64,000 bases of DNA from Planctomycetota bacterium (GTDB lineage: Bacteria; Planctomycetota; UBA8742; UBA2392), in NCBI GenBank assembly GCA_019912315.1, contig JAIOJA010000037.1, positions 120,505-184,504 of the forward strand. Direction: 5' to 3'. Each line of letters opens with the position of its first letter. Position 1 is the stretch's first letter. The notes under the pieces are model-generated. The model had not been told where the DNA came from and made no database searches. It saw nothing but the letters and a program-made list of their open reading frames with translations. Shown here piece after piece: positions 50,407 to 60,260 of the stretch. A program made the position numbers and the translations under genes.

Positions 50407-52674
50407 TCAGGCGCGAGGCTCAACCCGCTGGTACAGCCCCGATTCCGATGACAGTTGCGGCATAGCCAGCGTTACGGCGGCCATGGCCACGGCATCCTGC
50501 ACCGTGCTGCCGCGCGGCATCACGTTGGCCGGCTTGCGCAGACCCAGCAGTAACGGGCCCAAAGCCGTCGCGCCAGCCGTTACGCGCACAAGACGAAACG
50601 CGGCGTTGGCGGCGTCGAGGTTCGGGAACACCAGGATGTTCGCCGGTTCGGCCCACTGCTCTTCGCTTACCACGTTGCGGTACTCGTCCGGGGCGATGGC
50701 AATGTCCGCCTGGATCTCGCCGATCGCCTCCACACCGGGGTTGCGCTGTTTGAAAAGCTCCGTGGCCACGCGCATTTTGTCCGCGTCCGGGTGGGTGCTG
50801 GCGCCGAAGTTGTTGAAGCTCACGAAGGCAACGCGCGGCGTGATGCTGAGGGCGTTTGCCGCCTCGGCGCACAGGCGAGCGATATCAGCAAGTTCATCGG
50901 CCGTCGGGTTCACCACCAGCGTCGTGTCGGCAAAGAACACCACCTGCTCCTTGAGCACCATGATGTGCATGCCGATCACGCGCTTGGTGGCCTTGCGCTT
51001 GCTTACGTACTTCAGCACGTTGGGGACGGTCTCGCGGAACACGCGGTCGGCCGCCGACAACATGCCGTCCACCATGCCAAGGTCAGTCATCAACGCGGCC
51101 AGGGCGTAGCTGTCCATGCCGGAATCCGCGCCAAACAGCCCGGCGCGTTCCTTCCAGCGGACGGCCAGCAGATCGTTGTCGGGCGGATTTGCCGGGTCCA
51201 CCAGTTCGTACTGGTCGTCCTCAAATCCTTTCATTCCCGCGCGAATGTTTTTCTCGTTGCCGACAAGAACAGGGGTAGCCACGCCGTCGCGGATGATCTG
51301 CCGGGCGACACTTTGCACGCGCGCGTCCGACCCGTCGGGCAGTGCGAGCCGTTTGCGAAGTTCTTTGGCCGTACGGATCGCGACGCTCATGACGGCGCGC
51401 CCCGGATCCGTGCGGCGGCGCAGGCGCTCACGGTATTCGTCCACGTCAAGTTGGACGCGCGCCACGCCGGTTTCCATCGCGGCCTTGGCGACGGCCGGAG
51501 CAACGTAGTACAGCACGCGCGGGTCGAACGGCTTGGGGATCAGGTAGTTTCGCCCGAATTTGAACTTCGCGCCGCCGTAGGCGCGGCTGACGCTGTCCGG
51601 CACTTCGGCCTTGGCGAGTTCAGCCAGCGCCTTGGCGGCGGCCATCTTCATGTCTTCGTTGATGGCGGTGCTGCGTGTGTCGAGCGCGCCCCGGAAAATG
51701 AAAGGGAAGCCCAACACGTTGTTGACTTGGTTCGGGTAATCGCTGCGCCCGGTGGCCATGATCACGTCGTCGCGTGTGGCGTGGGCGACTTCGGGCTGGA
51801 TTTCCGGGTCCGGGTTGGCCATGGCGAAGACAACCGGATTCTTGGCCATCTTCTTCAGCCCTTCGGGCTTCAGGGCGCCGGCGACACTGAGCCCGTAAAA
51901 CACGTCAGCGCCTTCGAGCGCGTCTTCGAGAGTGCGGGCGGTGGTTTTTCGGGCGAAGATTTTCTTGGTGGCGTTCAGGTCCTCGCGCTCGTCGTGGATC
52001 ACGCCTTTGCTGTCGCACATCAGGATGTTCTCGGGCTTTACGCCCAGGCTGACCGCGAAGTTCGTGCAGGAGATGCCGCTGGCACCGGCGCCGTTGATGA
52101 CGATGCGGATGTCCTTGGGGTCCTTGCCCGCGTACTCCAGCGCGTTGATCAACGCGGCGCCGGAAATGATGGCGGTGCCGTGCTGGTCGTCATGGAAGAC
52201 GGGGATGTTCATGCGTTCTTTGAGGCGCTTTTCGATTTCAAAGCACTCGGGCGCCTTGATGTCTTCAAGGTTGATGCCGCCGAATGTGGGCTCAAGAAGC
52301 GCGACGGTGTCGCAGAACTCGTCGATGTTCTCGGTCTTTACCTCAATGTCGAACACGTCAATGTCGGCGAACTTCTTGAACAGCACCCCCTTGCCTTCCA
52401 TGACCGGCTTGGATGCCAGCGCGCCAAGGTTGCCGATGCCGAGGATCGCCGTGCCGTTGCTGATCACTGCGACCAGGTTGCCCTTGTTGGTGTACAGATA
52501 GGCGTCATTCTCATTGCGCGCGATTTCGCGGCACGGCTCGGCCACGCCGGGCGAATACGCCAATGACAGATCGCGCTGCGTCAGCGTGGGCTTGGTGGGG
52601 ACGACCTCGGTCTTGCCGGGGCGCCCCATACGGTGGTACTCAAGGGAGGCTTTGTAGACATCAAAATCGGGCAT
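50407..52674 (-). CDS. maeB: NADP-type malic enzyme with C-terminal phosphotransacetylase-like domain
   Basis: A 755-residue MaeB-type enzyme converting malate to pyruvate and CO2. The malic domain shows [36 protein letters not shown] and [19 protein letters not shown]; the NAD(P) fold shows [14 protein letters not shown]. Residues from about 430 form a phosphotransacetylase-type domain ([34 protein letters not shown]) that in this family binds acetyl-CoA as a regulator. ATG 52674 has AGGA seven bases upstream; the frame further up is noncoding. Confidence 0.93.
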   Translation of the reverse strand: MPDFDVYKASLEYHRMGRPGKTEVVPTKPTLTQRDLSLAYSPGVAEPCREIARNENDAYLYTNKGNLVAVISNGTAILGIGNLGALASKPVMEGKGVLFKKFADIDVFDIEVKTENIDEFCDTVALLEPTFGGINLEDIKAPECFEIEKRLKERMNIPVFHDDQHGTAIISGAALINALEYAGKDPKDIRIVINGAGASGISCTNFAVSLGVKPENILMCDSKGVIHDEREDLNATKKIFARKTTARTLEDALEGADVFYGLSVAGALKPEGLKKMAKNPVVFAMANPDPEIQPEVAHATRDDVIMATGRSDYPNQVNNVLGFPFIFRGALDTRSTAINEDMKMAAAKALAELAKAEVPDSVSRAYGGAKFKFGRNYLIPKPFDPRVLYYVAPAVAKAAMETGVARVQLDVDEYRERLRRRTDPGRAVMSVAIRTAKELRKRLALPDGSDARVQSVARQIIRDGVATPVLVGNEKNIRAGMKGFEDDQYELVDPANPPDNDLLAVRWKERAGLFGADSGMDSYALAALMTDLGMVDGMLSAADRVFRETVPNVLKYVSKRKATKRVIGMHIMVLKEQVVFFADTTLVVNPTADELADIARLCAEAANALSITPRVAFVSFNNFGASTHPDADKMRVATELFKQRNPGVEAIGEIQADIAIAPDEYRNVVSEEQWAEPANILVFPNLDAANAAFRLVRVTAGATALGPLLLGLRKPANVMPRGSTVQDAVAMAAVTLAMPQLSSESGLYQRVEPRA

Positions 52675-52744
52675 GGGTGCGTTCCTGTGTAAGCGTTCGG
52701 AGCCTACACACCCGCGCGCGGATGGGTAGATGAAGTTGCACCAA

Positions 52745-52773
52745 CAAAAACGGCGCGCCCGAAGGCGCGCCGT
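52745..52773 (-). terminator. Intrinsic terminator of the thioredoxin-like selenoprotein gene
   Basis: On the minus strand ACGGCGCGCC pairs with GGCGCGCCGT around TTCG, followed by five T. It starts 16 bases after the selenoprotein stop and is the clearest classical rho-independent terminator in the window. Confidence 0.88.
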
Positions 52774-52788
52774 CTGCCTGCACACTGG

Positions 52789-53826
52789 CTACTTCTGGCT
52801 GTCTTCGTTGTCGGCCTTTTCCAGCTTCTTGAGCTGCGACTGGGCGTTTTTCACCCACTGGTTTTCGGCGTCGCCGGCTTCGACGATAGCCGCGTACTCA
52901 GTCTTGGCGGTATCGGTGTCGCCGTCCTGGCCCGCGAAGAATGCCGCCCAGTACTTGATTTCAAGGATGCGCTCGTGCTTGGCGTAGGGCTCAAGCATGT
53001 CGGTCATCTGCGTGCGCGCGGCCTTGTTGTCCTTGTTCACGATCATCTTGATGCGTGCGTTCAGGACAGCCGGGTCGATCGCGCGGTCTTCGCCGCTCTT
53101 GATCAACGCGGGCAGCACCTTGTCGTAGATGCCGCTGATCTGCTTGCCGACTTCGTCCTGGTTTTCCTTGCTAATGGTGCCGAGCAGCCCGTCGGCATAG
53201 GCAAGTTGAACGGTCGCGTAGCGCTTGTCGTCTTCCTTGATCTTGGGCGCGAGGGCCTTGTAGATCTCGACGGCCTTGTCGCTCTTGCCGAGAGTGGTGT
53301 AGGTTTCGGCGAGTTCAATAGCGACGTCGATGTTTTCGGCGTCGCTCGCGTGCTTTTCCTCAAGGGCGGCGACGTTCTTCAGTGCCGTGGCGACCTTGGG
53401 AAACCACTCGCGCGCTTCTTCGGGCGTGCTGAACGGAGCGCCGACCTGCCGCATGAGCTCGGTGCCTTCGGCGTCCGTGATCACGAAGGTGGGGAATGCG
53501 CGGACGGCGTACTTCTTGAGTGTGTCTTTGTCCTTGTGGTCATAGATCATGACCGGGACGTAATCCTTGGCGACTACGGTTGCAAGTTCTTCATCAGGCC
53601 AGACATCCCGTGCCAGGCGCTTGCAAGGTCCTCACCAAGTGGCGGTGAATTCGATGAAGAGGTTCTTCTTCTCGGCCTTGGCCGTTTCGAGGGCTTTGCT
53701 GTAATCCTCGGTCCACTGAATGCCGGCGCTTTCCTTGGCTTCGTCCGCGGTATCTTCCTGGGCGAAGAGGACAGGAGCGGCACACAGTGCGAGCAGCAGC
53801 ATTCCCATGAATGCGGTGGTGCGCAT
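52789..53826 (-). CDS. Exported thioredoxin-fold selenoprotein with UGPC active site
   Basis: A 345-residue protein read through an in-frame TGA (53632-53634) at residue 65. A Sec signal peptide (MRTTAFMGMLLLALCAAPVLFAQ) precedes a thioredoxin domain whose active site reads FIEFTATW-U-GPCK, so Sec takes the place of the first Cys of CGPC. The sequence continues in frame through AFPTFVITD, with the cis-Pro of thioredoxins. From about residue 150 there are TPR-like helices (AIELAETYTTLGKSDKAVEIYKAL). ATG 53826 has GGAG six bases upstream. The terminator at 52745 follows. It is predicted to reduce or isomerise disulfides outside the cytoplasm. A dead gene is unlikely, since both sides of the UGA are conserved and in frame. 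Confidence 0.9.
53598..53634 (-). promoter_or_regulatory. SECIS-like hairpin for the thioredoxin UGA
   Basis: On the minus strand GCCTGGCA pairs with TGTCTGGC (one U-U mismatch, one G-U pair) around the loop CGGGA. The loop starts 21 nt after the UGA, the same distance as in the peroxidase gene, and has a G as its second base, as bacterial SECIS loops require. The loop differs from the GGUCU type. Confidence 0.55.
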
Positions 53827-54004
53827 AGTGACTCCAGTTGAGTGAACAAAACGCGACCCACGCGGGTCGTCTGATACTGTGTACGTATACAACACAGCAA
53901 GCACGTCGCCTATTTCGAAGAAACTCAGTCGTTCGTTGAAACGCCCTTAACGCAGTCGCCGCCGTTCCGTCATGCGGTGCGAGTGCGGGGCCAACCGTTC
54001 TTGT

Positions 54005-54763
54005 TCAGCGCACGGGAAATCGCCACAAAAGGACGTACGTGCGGTAGGAGAAGCTGACGTGTCCCTCCTGCTGGTGCCTGTCGAAGAGGGTTTTCAAGGC
54101 GCGCTCGAAGCGGGGCTTGTCGGCCACGCCGTGGATCACGTAGCTGCTGCTGTTGGCGCGCCCCAGCAGAGCGGTGAAATCCATGCGCTGGGCGTTGGGA
54201 AACTCGCGCTCAGCCACGTCGCCGCACAAGGGCGAGGCTTTCACCCACGCGCTGTTGTCCTGCCCGCCATCGACGGCTTTCTGCACGTCGGCGTATTCAC
54301 TCGACCATTCAAGCAGCAAGCTCTCGTACTCGGCTTGCCAGCCTGTATCTGCTCTGTAATTCCAGAAGGCTGCGCAGGCACCCTGCGGATTCAAGATTCG
54401 CTGCCACTCGGCGACGCAGTCATCGAGATTGAACCAGTGCAGCGCCTGGGCACAGGTGATCATGTCCGCGCAGCCATCCGCCAGACCCGTTTTCGCGGCT
54501 TCACCTTCCTTATAGGCAGGCCCGGACCCAGCCTCGATCGCCTTGGCCCGCATGGGCGCATTCGGCTCCACACCCGTCACCGCATACCCGTGCCGCGCAA
54601 ACAAGCGCGAGCTGATGCCGGTGCCGCAGCCTATGTCGACAATCGCCGCGCCTGCCGGCAAAGCCGCGTAGTCGGCGCAAGCATGCACGACATCGGCCGG
54701 ATAATCCGGCCGATACTTCGCGTAGTCGTCGGCTGCGCTGCTGAACCTGTCCTTCACATCCAT
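54005..54763 (-). CDS. Class I SAM-dependent methyltransferase
   Basis: A 252-residue methyltransferase. The SAM site reads AIVDIGCGTGISSRLFARHGYAVTGVEP, with a second motif ADMITCAQALHWFNLDD and a third WQRILNPQGACAAFW. The start KDRFSSAADDYAKYRPDYP is the small-molecule methyltransferase N-terminus seen in many Methyltransf_11/25 proteins. The substrate is unknown. ATG 54763 is chosen because the domain begins there; the frame upstream is open through repeat sequence. No Shine-Dalgarno is seen. Confidence 0.85.
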   Translation of the reverse strand: MDVKDRFSSAADDYAKYRPDYPADVVHACADYAALPAGAAIVDIGCGTGISSRLFARHGYAVTGVEPNAPMRAKAIEAGSGPAYKEGEAAKTGLADGCADMITCAQALHWFNLDDCVAEWQRILNPQGACAAFWNYRADTGWQAEYESLLLEWSSEYADVQKAVDGGQDNSAWVKASPLCGDVAEREFPNAQRMDFTALLGRANSSSYVIHGVADKPRFERALKTLFDRHQQEGHVSFSYRTYVLLWRFPVR

Positions 54764-54810
54764 TTGCGCGATTACGCCTCCCTGCGGCACATCAAGCAAA
54801 GCAAAAGCAA

Positions 54811-54889
54811 TCTCACGCCAAGACGCCACGTAGCCAAGAGACACTCGCACGTTGTGCGATTCCTGGCGTGTTTGCGTCTTGGCGTGAGA
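54811..54889. repeat. Long inverted repeat with 16-bp perfect arms
   Basis: TCTCACGCCAAGACGC (54811-54826) and its exact complement (54874-54889) enclose 47 bases, which contain a smaller hairpin CGCAC-GTT-GTGCG (54846-54858). The region between the methyltransferase and the second HTH regulator (54764-55058) has no gene. Text of the TTTGCGTCTTGGCGTGAGA kind looks like a dispersed intergenic repeat. Confidence 0.7.
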
Positions 54890-55058
54890 CCAGTGCCTTC
54901 GCGGCATTGCACAAGGGGGTTGCGCCGCGCTGGCACGAAATCGCGCCAAAGCGCGAATTCTTGCTTGGCATCGACTTGGCCTATGTGCAATACTGCGAAC
55001 TCGCACAGCAAGGTCAGTTGATTGCGCATTGGCACAGGGCGCGGCCCGGGAGTACGGC

Positions 55059-56561
55059 ATGTCTCAGCAAGTGGCGACCAAGACATACGACGAGCAAGTC
55101 CGCGAACGTCTGCGCACGCTCGTGAAAACGCGCTCACAGTCTGACCTCGCCCGCAAGACCAACACCCTCGTCAGCACCGTCAACCGCTACCTCAAATCCA
55201 CCAAGATCCCCGGCGAATTCTGCACGGCGGTCATTAACGGGCTGGGCGTAAACCCAGCCTGGCTGATGACCGGCGAAGGCACGCCGTTTCTGGCCGACGT
55301 CAGCGCGGGCACGTCCGAGATGGCCAGCAACCTGCTGGAGCTGGTCGAGGCCATGAACCAGGTCGCCAAGATGAAACTCGGCGCCTTGACGGGTCAACAC
55401 CACCTGAAAGTGCTGCGAGAACTGAACGACGCCCTGGAACGCTACGAGGCCCTGCGCGCGATACTCAACAAGCGCACCCGCAGCGTGTTCCGCGAGCTGC
55501 TGGACAGCCTGCGCAAGGCGCTCCAGGACATGGACATGCAGCGCGCCACGGAAGTCCGCAAGGCCGCTTTGCAGGTCTCGCGCCTGTGCGACGACCCGCA
55601 GCTCAGCGTCGAGTTTGACAGCCTGCAGGAATTCTATGAGCACATCTTCGGGGACCAGGTCCGTGCCCTCGAGCTCAGCCGCAAAGTCTTCGTGAAGTCG
55701 CTGGCCGCTTCCGACGTCACCATGGACAAGGACCACGCGGCGCTTGCGATCAACCTTGTCGTCAGCCTGCACCGGGCCGACCGCTGCCGCGAAGCCCGCC
55801 GCATCTGCCGCGCGACGCTGGCCCTGTATGAAGACGTCGGCGCCGAGTGGGGGCGCTACAAGCAGTTGATGGCGCTGCACAGCGTGCTGAACATTGAGCT
55901 TGGCAACATGCGCGAAGGCCTGCGCGATCTGCACGACACCTACCCCGTGCTGCCGGATCAAATGAAGCGCGGCTTCAGCGGCAAACTGGTGGAAAGCATG
56001 TTGTTGTCCGGGCTGACGCCCCTGGAATACGCGCCCGCCATCGGCGAAGACTCCAGTGCCAAGGCCATTGCGCTGGCGCGTTTCGCCGCGCTTGTAGGCG
56101 ACACGGACCAGCTCAAATCACTGCTGAAGCGCTACGCCGGCAATGACCGCACGGGAATTCCGCAGGACGGAATATGGGAAATCTACTTCAAGGGCCTGGC
56201 AGGCGACGGCAAAGTCGGCCTGGTCGAATTTGAGAAGGCGCTCGTGGGCGAGCGCAACCGCATCGCCGTGCGTCCCACTCAGGAGTTCGCCTACGCGGCC
56301 TGCGCGGCGCACCTGGCCAGGTCCGGCGGCGACGACAAGAAGGCGCGAAAGCTCCACGATGACGCGCAGGCGCTGCTTGATTCTCTTGACAGCGAGGTCA
56401 ACCCGCAGGTGATGGCGCTGGCCCTGCACTACAGGAACGCGCTGGCACTGTACCTGGAAGACAGCAAGGCGAAGCAGGCCAAAGACGCGCGCACGCGGGC
56501 GCTGAAGTTCTTCGGCGATCACTACGCCCAGGGCTACGGCGCGTTCGCGAAGTTCCTGTAA
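55059..56561 (+). CDS. HTH regulator with alpha-helical repeat C-terminus (paralogue 2)
   Basis: A 500-residue paralogue of the protein at 815-2278. The HTH (SQSDLARKTNTLVSTVNRY, then GVNPAWLMTGEG) is followed by the shared linker LLELVEAMNQVAKMKLGALT, which matches the first copy closely, and then by TPR-like helices (RALELSRKVFVKS, AKALAL-type repeats). GGGAG six bases before ATG 55059 supports the start. The two copies stand at opposite ends of the window and in opposite orientation, so this is an old duplication. The C-terminal halves are much more diverged than the HTH and linker. Confidence 0.78.
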   Translation: MSQQVATKTYDEQVRERLRTLVKTRSQSDLARKTNTLVSTVNRYLKSTKIPGEFCTAVINGLGVNPAWLMTGEGTPFLADVSAGTSEMASNLLELVEAMNQVAKMKLGALTGQHHLKVLRELNDALERYEALRAILNKRTRSVFRELLDSLRKALQDMDMQRATEVRKAALQVSRLCDDPQLSVEFDSLQEFYEHIFGDQVRALELSRKVFVKSLAASDVTMDKDHAALAINLVVSLHRADRCREARRICRATLALYEDVGAEWGRYKQLMALHSVLNIELGNMREGLRDLHDTYPVLPDQMKRGFSGKLVESMLLSGLTPLEYAPAIGEDSSAKAIALARFAALVGDTDQLKSLLKRYAGNDRTGIPQDGIWEIYFKGLAGDGKVGLVEFEKALVGERNRIAVRPTQEFAYAACAAHLARSGGDDKKARKLHDDAQALLDSLDSEVNPQVMALALHYRNALALYLEDSKAKQAKDARTRALKFFGDHYAQGYGAFAKFL

Positions 56562-56567
56562 GGAAGG

Positions 56568-58763
56568 TCAGCCGCGGCGGCTGATCAACATCAGGGCTTT
56601 GGTCGTCTTCTGGACTACCTGCATGGCGAAGTTGCCGAACAGCTTCTTGCGGCGCCCCAACCTTTGCACGCCGATGATGGTCAGGTCGCTTTGTTCGCAC
56701 TCCCGGATCACTTCATCGATGGCGTTTTCGCTGCGAACGAGGACGACACGGTTGAATCCCGGCGCTTCGCCCTGCGCGAAGCGTTTCAGTTCTTTCTCGA
56801 TGCGCTTGTAGTCGTTGTCATCAATCTTGCCGTTCAGCACGCGCAGGTAGGTCACTTCACGCTCGGCCGTGCGGGACAGGCTGCCCAGCATTCTCGCGCG
56901 CAACTCGTCCTGGTAGCCCTTGCCTCCCACCGGCACGAGAATCTTCTTGGCGTTCTCCAGTTGCCACTCTGACTTCGCGCGCAGCACGACAACGTCTGAA
57001 TCAACGTCGCTCATGAGCTTCTCGAGATGACCGGCCGTCGGGGATTGCTCGTCCAGTTTGCTCATGCCAAGCAGCAGGCTGCGGCAGTCACGGGTGCGGG
57101 CGACGCGGGCGATTTCACTCCAGGGGTCCGGTGCTACGGTCGCCAGCGCTTCCGGGTACATGTCCTGCCTGAAAGATGCCGTCAGGGTCTGCCCCAGCGC
57201 CGCCTGGGTTTTCTTCAGCTCGTCCGCCGGATCGCCTTCGGACTTGCGGATGACGCTCAGCAACAGCACGCGCCCGATGTTCGGCGGCGTCAGCGCGTGC
57301 GCGATGCTGACCAGCCCGGCCGCGCTGTCCGGGTTCGCGATTGGCAGCAGCACCAGCGGGTTCACCCCGCGCGCGACACTTCGCAGCGGATTGCGCGCCA
57401 TATCGCCGGCGTCTACGGCTTCGGCCCGGTGCGAAAACAGCGTCAGGTAAATTCCCGCGCCGACTGCCACCCAGACTACCGTGATCAAGCCGGCGGCCGG
57501 CACGACCACCCCCTGGAAAATCGCCAGCGCGATGCAGGCCAGCCCGCCGCCGACGGGCAGCCACTTCCACGCGCCCTTCTCTTTGATGGCCCCGCGCCGC
57601 CGCGCAAGAAACGAAATGTAATGAACCAGCGCGAATGTCAGCAGGAAAATCAGGCTCGCCGCGGCGCCGGCAACCGCAACTTCTTCAAGTACCAGCAGCA
57701 CTGCCAGCACCAGCCCGCCGCTTGCCAGCACGCCGCCCACCGGGATGCCGCGCTTCTCGCTCTGCTTTGCCACGGCCCAGGGCAACATGCGGTCCTTCGC
57801 CATACTGGCTGAGATGCGCGAAGCCGCGAACAGGTTGGCCGACAAAGCACTAAGCATTGCCAGCAGCGCCGCTACCGCGATCATCCAGAACCCGAAGTCG
57901 CCGACAATGTTGCGCGCGGCGATGGCGACGACGGCGTCGGGCTCCGCTTCACTCATGCTGACGATGCTTGAGCCCTCGGTTACGCCCGCCGTCATCACCA
58001 CAAACAACAGCGGCATGTAGATCAGCAGCGCGATCACAAGCGAGTAGTACATCGCGCGCGGAATGTTGCGCTGGGGCTCACGCACTTCGCCGCCGACAGC
58101 GGCGATCAGGTCAAAGCCCTGCAACGCGATAAAGCTGAAGCCCATGGCCGCGATCAGCCCGGGGGCAGCACCGTAGAAGAAGGTCTCCGGCATGGCGGCG
58201 GAAGACGGCTCGCTGAGTAGCGCCCACGCGCCGAACCCGATGAACATGATGAAAATGATGACCTTGCCGACGGTCTCGATGTTGCCGCCGCCACCGGACT
58301 TGCGCAGCAGGTTGACGCTGTAGAAGGCCGTCGCAAGCCCGGCCAGCACAACTACCGTCGCGCGGTGCCCGACCCAGCCCGGCAGGTCATGCCCCGTCGC
58401 GGAATAAATCTCCTTGATCACCAGCACCGCGTAGACGGCGAAACCAAGCGCGTAGAGCACGGCCGCCACGATGCTCGCGAACCAGACGACCCAGCCGACC
58501 GCGAAGGCGAAGCGCACGGACAGCACCATCTTGGCGAAGTTGTATGAGCCACCGGACTGCGGAAACGCGCGCGCCATGCCGGCGAAGCTGCGCGCCGTGG
58601 CAAAGGCGATCACACCATTGAGGGCAAACGCGACAATCGCGGCGGGCCCGGCGCTGGCAAAGGCCGTGCCCGCCAGCGCGAGCACACCACCGCCGACGAT
58701 CGCGCCTACGCCGATTAACGTCGCGCCGAGCAGCCCGATGTTGCGCCTGGATTCGTCAGCCAT
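56568..58763 (-). CDS. APC-superfamily transporter with C-terminal UspA-like domains
   Basis: A 731-residue protein. The first about 430 residues are a 12-segment amino acid/polyamine transporter (IGLLGATLIGVGAIVGGGVLAL, AAMGFSFIALQGFDLIAAVGGE, SANLFAASRISASMAKDRMLP). The last 270 residues hold universal-stress-type domains (VLLLSVIRK near 500, ILVPVGGKGYQDELRARMLGSL, and LTIIGVQRLG with a basic tail). Fused UspA domains are found in transporters of this superfamily and probably sense nucleotides. It runs convergent with the second HTH regulator, 6 bases apart. Confidence 0.85.
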   Translation of the reverse strand: MADESRRNIGLLGATLIGVGAIVGGGVLALAGTAFASAGPAAIVAFALNGVIAFATARSFAGMARAFPQSGGSYNFAKMVLSVRFAFAVGWVVWFASIVAAVLYALGFAVYAVLVIKEIYSATGHDLPGWVGHRATVVVLAGLATAFYSVNLLRKSGGGGNIETVGKVIIFIMFIGFGAWALLSEPSSAAMPETFFYGAAPGLIAAMGFSFIALQGFDLIAAVGGEVREPQRNIPRAMYYSLVIALLIYMPLLFVVMTAGVTEGSSIVSMSEAEPDAVVAIAARNIVGDFGFWMIAVAALLAMLSALSANLFAASRISASMAKDRMLPWAVAKQSEKRGIPVGGVLASGGLVLAVLLVLEEVAVAGAAASLIFLLTFALVHYISFLARRRGAIKEKGAWKWLPVGGGLACIALAIFQGVVVPAAGLITVVWVAVGAGIYLTLFSHRAEAVDAGDMARNPLRSVARGVNPLVLLPIANPDSAAGLVSIAHALTPPNIGRVLLLSVIRKSEGDPADELKKTQAALGQTLTASFRQDMYPEALATVAPDPWSEIARVARTRDCRSLLLGMSKLDEQSPTAGHLEKLMSDVDSDVVVLRAKSEWQLENAKKILVPVGGKGYQDELRARMLGSLSRTAEREVTYLRVLNGKIDDNDYKRIEKELKRFAQGEAPGFNRVVLVRSENAIDEVIRECEQSDLTIIGVQRLGRRKKLFGNFAMQVVQKTTKALMLISRRG

Positions 58764-58836
58764 GCATGTTCGCTACTGTCGCAGGCTGCTCCGGTCAAGC
58801 TGTTGTGCGTGTGGCCGGGTGCTATTCTTGCACGCT

Positions 58837-60123
58837 CTAGCTGTAGACCGCCTTGATCGGGAGGGCTTCCGGGTCCACCAGGTATGTCGGTCGCTTGCCC
58901 GCCATAAATGTTTCCTGGGTCTGCCACCCGCACAAATGGCCGATGGTCGCGAACAGGTCGCGCGGGTTGTGCGAATCGGTGACCAGGCTGGTGCCGTCCT
59001 CGTTAGTCTCGCCGATCACCTGGCCTCCCTTCACACCGCCGCCGGCCAACAGTGCGCAGAAGTTCGCCGCACTATGCCCGCGCCCGTTCGTGGAAGTCAG
59101 TTTGGGTGATCTGCCAAAGTCCCCGTAGAACAGCACAAGTGTCGAGTCAAGCATGCCTCTTTGCTTGAGGTCGCGAATGAACGCGCCGAAGGGCTGGTCG
59201 AGGTTCTTGCAGTTGCTGGTGTTGCGGTTGAAGGCATCGTCGTGCGTATCCCAGCCGTCCTGTTGAATTTCGATTGCCTTGACACCGGCTTCCAGCAGGC
59301 GTCGAGCAACGACGCACTGTTTGGCGAACTCACTTTCGCCGTAGGACTTCCAGACGTCTGCACTCTCATCATCGAGAAGGAACCGGTCACGCAGAGGGCT
59401 GTTCATGAGACGCCTGGCCTTGTCGAGCGCGGCCTGCCGGGATTTCACGGCTTCGTCGTCTCTTGCTTTGCCGAAGTCATCATCCATCTCGCGCACGATT
59501 TTCATTCGGCGATCCAGGCGATCCTTGTCCACGCCGTCGGCGTACTCGAGATTCTTGACCTGTTCGCCTGCTTTCTGAACGGCGAACGAGCTGTAGCCGC
59601 TGCCCAGGAAGCCTCCCGGGGCCACGTCACCGCCGAGCTTCACGAAACCGGGTAGGTCGAACTCAAGGTCCCCCATCTGGTGATAGACGATGTTGCCCAG
59701 CCCGGGACGAACGATGGTGGGGTTGCTGAGCCAGCCCGTGTGCATCAAGTGGCGCGCATGGGAGTGATCGACCGTGTTCGATCGCAGGTTTCGGATCAGG
59801 CAGAAATGCCCGGCGAGCTTTGCGATCTCGGGTAAGTGTTCAACCGGCGTGAAGCCGGGGACGTCCGTCTTGAGGACCTTGAACGGTGCGCCTGTCTTCT
59901 GCCCGGGTTTGGGGTCGAATGTCTCAAACTGACTGGGGCCCCCGTTGGCATAAACCAGCACGACTCTCTTCGCGGAAGCGCCCTTGTCGGGCTTTGACCC
60001 GGGCTTGTTCTCCGTTTCCTGGGCGAATAATCGCGCCTGCGAAAGCACCACTCCCGATGCAAGCGCCAGAGCCCCGGCCCGGAGGAAGTCCCGGCGTGAG
60101 TTGAATCCACTTTGGTCAATCAT
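58837..60123 (-). CDS. DUF1501 protein with twin-arginine signal
   Basis: A 428-residue DUF1501 protein, a family abundant in Planctomycetota. The N-terminus SRRDFLRAGALALASGVVLS is a twin-arginine signal. The alkaline-phosphatase-like fold shows VLVYANGGPSQFETFDPKPG, FCLIRNLRSNTVDHSHARHLMHTGW, and the late metal-like region LFYGDFGRSPKLT with NGRGHSAANF. It is expected to be exported folded and to bind metal; the substrate is not known. A neighbouring DUF1549/1553 cytochrome-type partner, common for this family, is not present here. Confidence 0.9.
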   Translation of the reverse strand: MIDQSGFNSRRDFLRAGALALASGVVLSQARLFAQETENKPGSKPDKGASAKRVVLVYANGGPSQFETFDPKPGQKTGAPFKVLKTDVPGFTPVEHLPEIAKLAGHFCLIRNLRSNTVDHSHARHLMHTGWLSNPTIVRPGLGNIVYHQMGDLEFDLPGFVKLGGDVAPGGFLGSGYSSFAVQKAGEQVKNLEYADGVDKDRLDRRMKIVREMDDDFGKARDDEAVKSRQAALDKARRLMNSPLRDRFLLDDESADVWKSYGESEFAKQCVVARRLLEAGVKAIEIQQDGWDTHDDAFNRNTSNCKNLDQPFGAFIRDLKQRGMLDSTLVLFYGDFGRSPKLTSTNGRGHSAANFCALLAGGGVKGGQVIGETNEDGTSLVTDSHNPRDLFATIGHLCGWQTQETFMAGKRPTYLVDPEALPIKAVYS

Positions 60124-60260
60124 GACGTACCCCGTCGCGAACGTTTAAGGATAACCACCTCTTGTTATGGTTTAACCGACCGGGGCCGACAAAGTAGCGC
60201 GGTTTTTGTCGGCAAATTGGGTAAAACCCTGCAAGCTTCAAGTGTTGCGGGGCCAGCACT

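Noticed and set aside
53632..53634. UGA recoded to Trp or Gly across the genome
   Set aside because: Many genes in the window end in TGA at natural termini and Trp is coded by TGG throughout, so general recoding is not supported.
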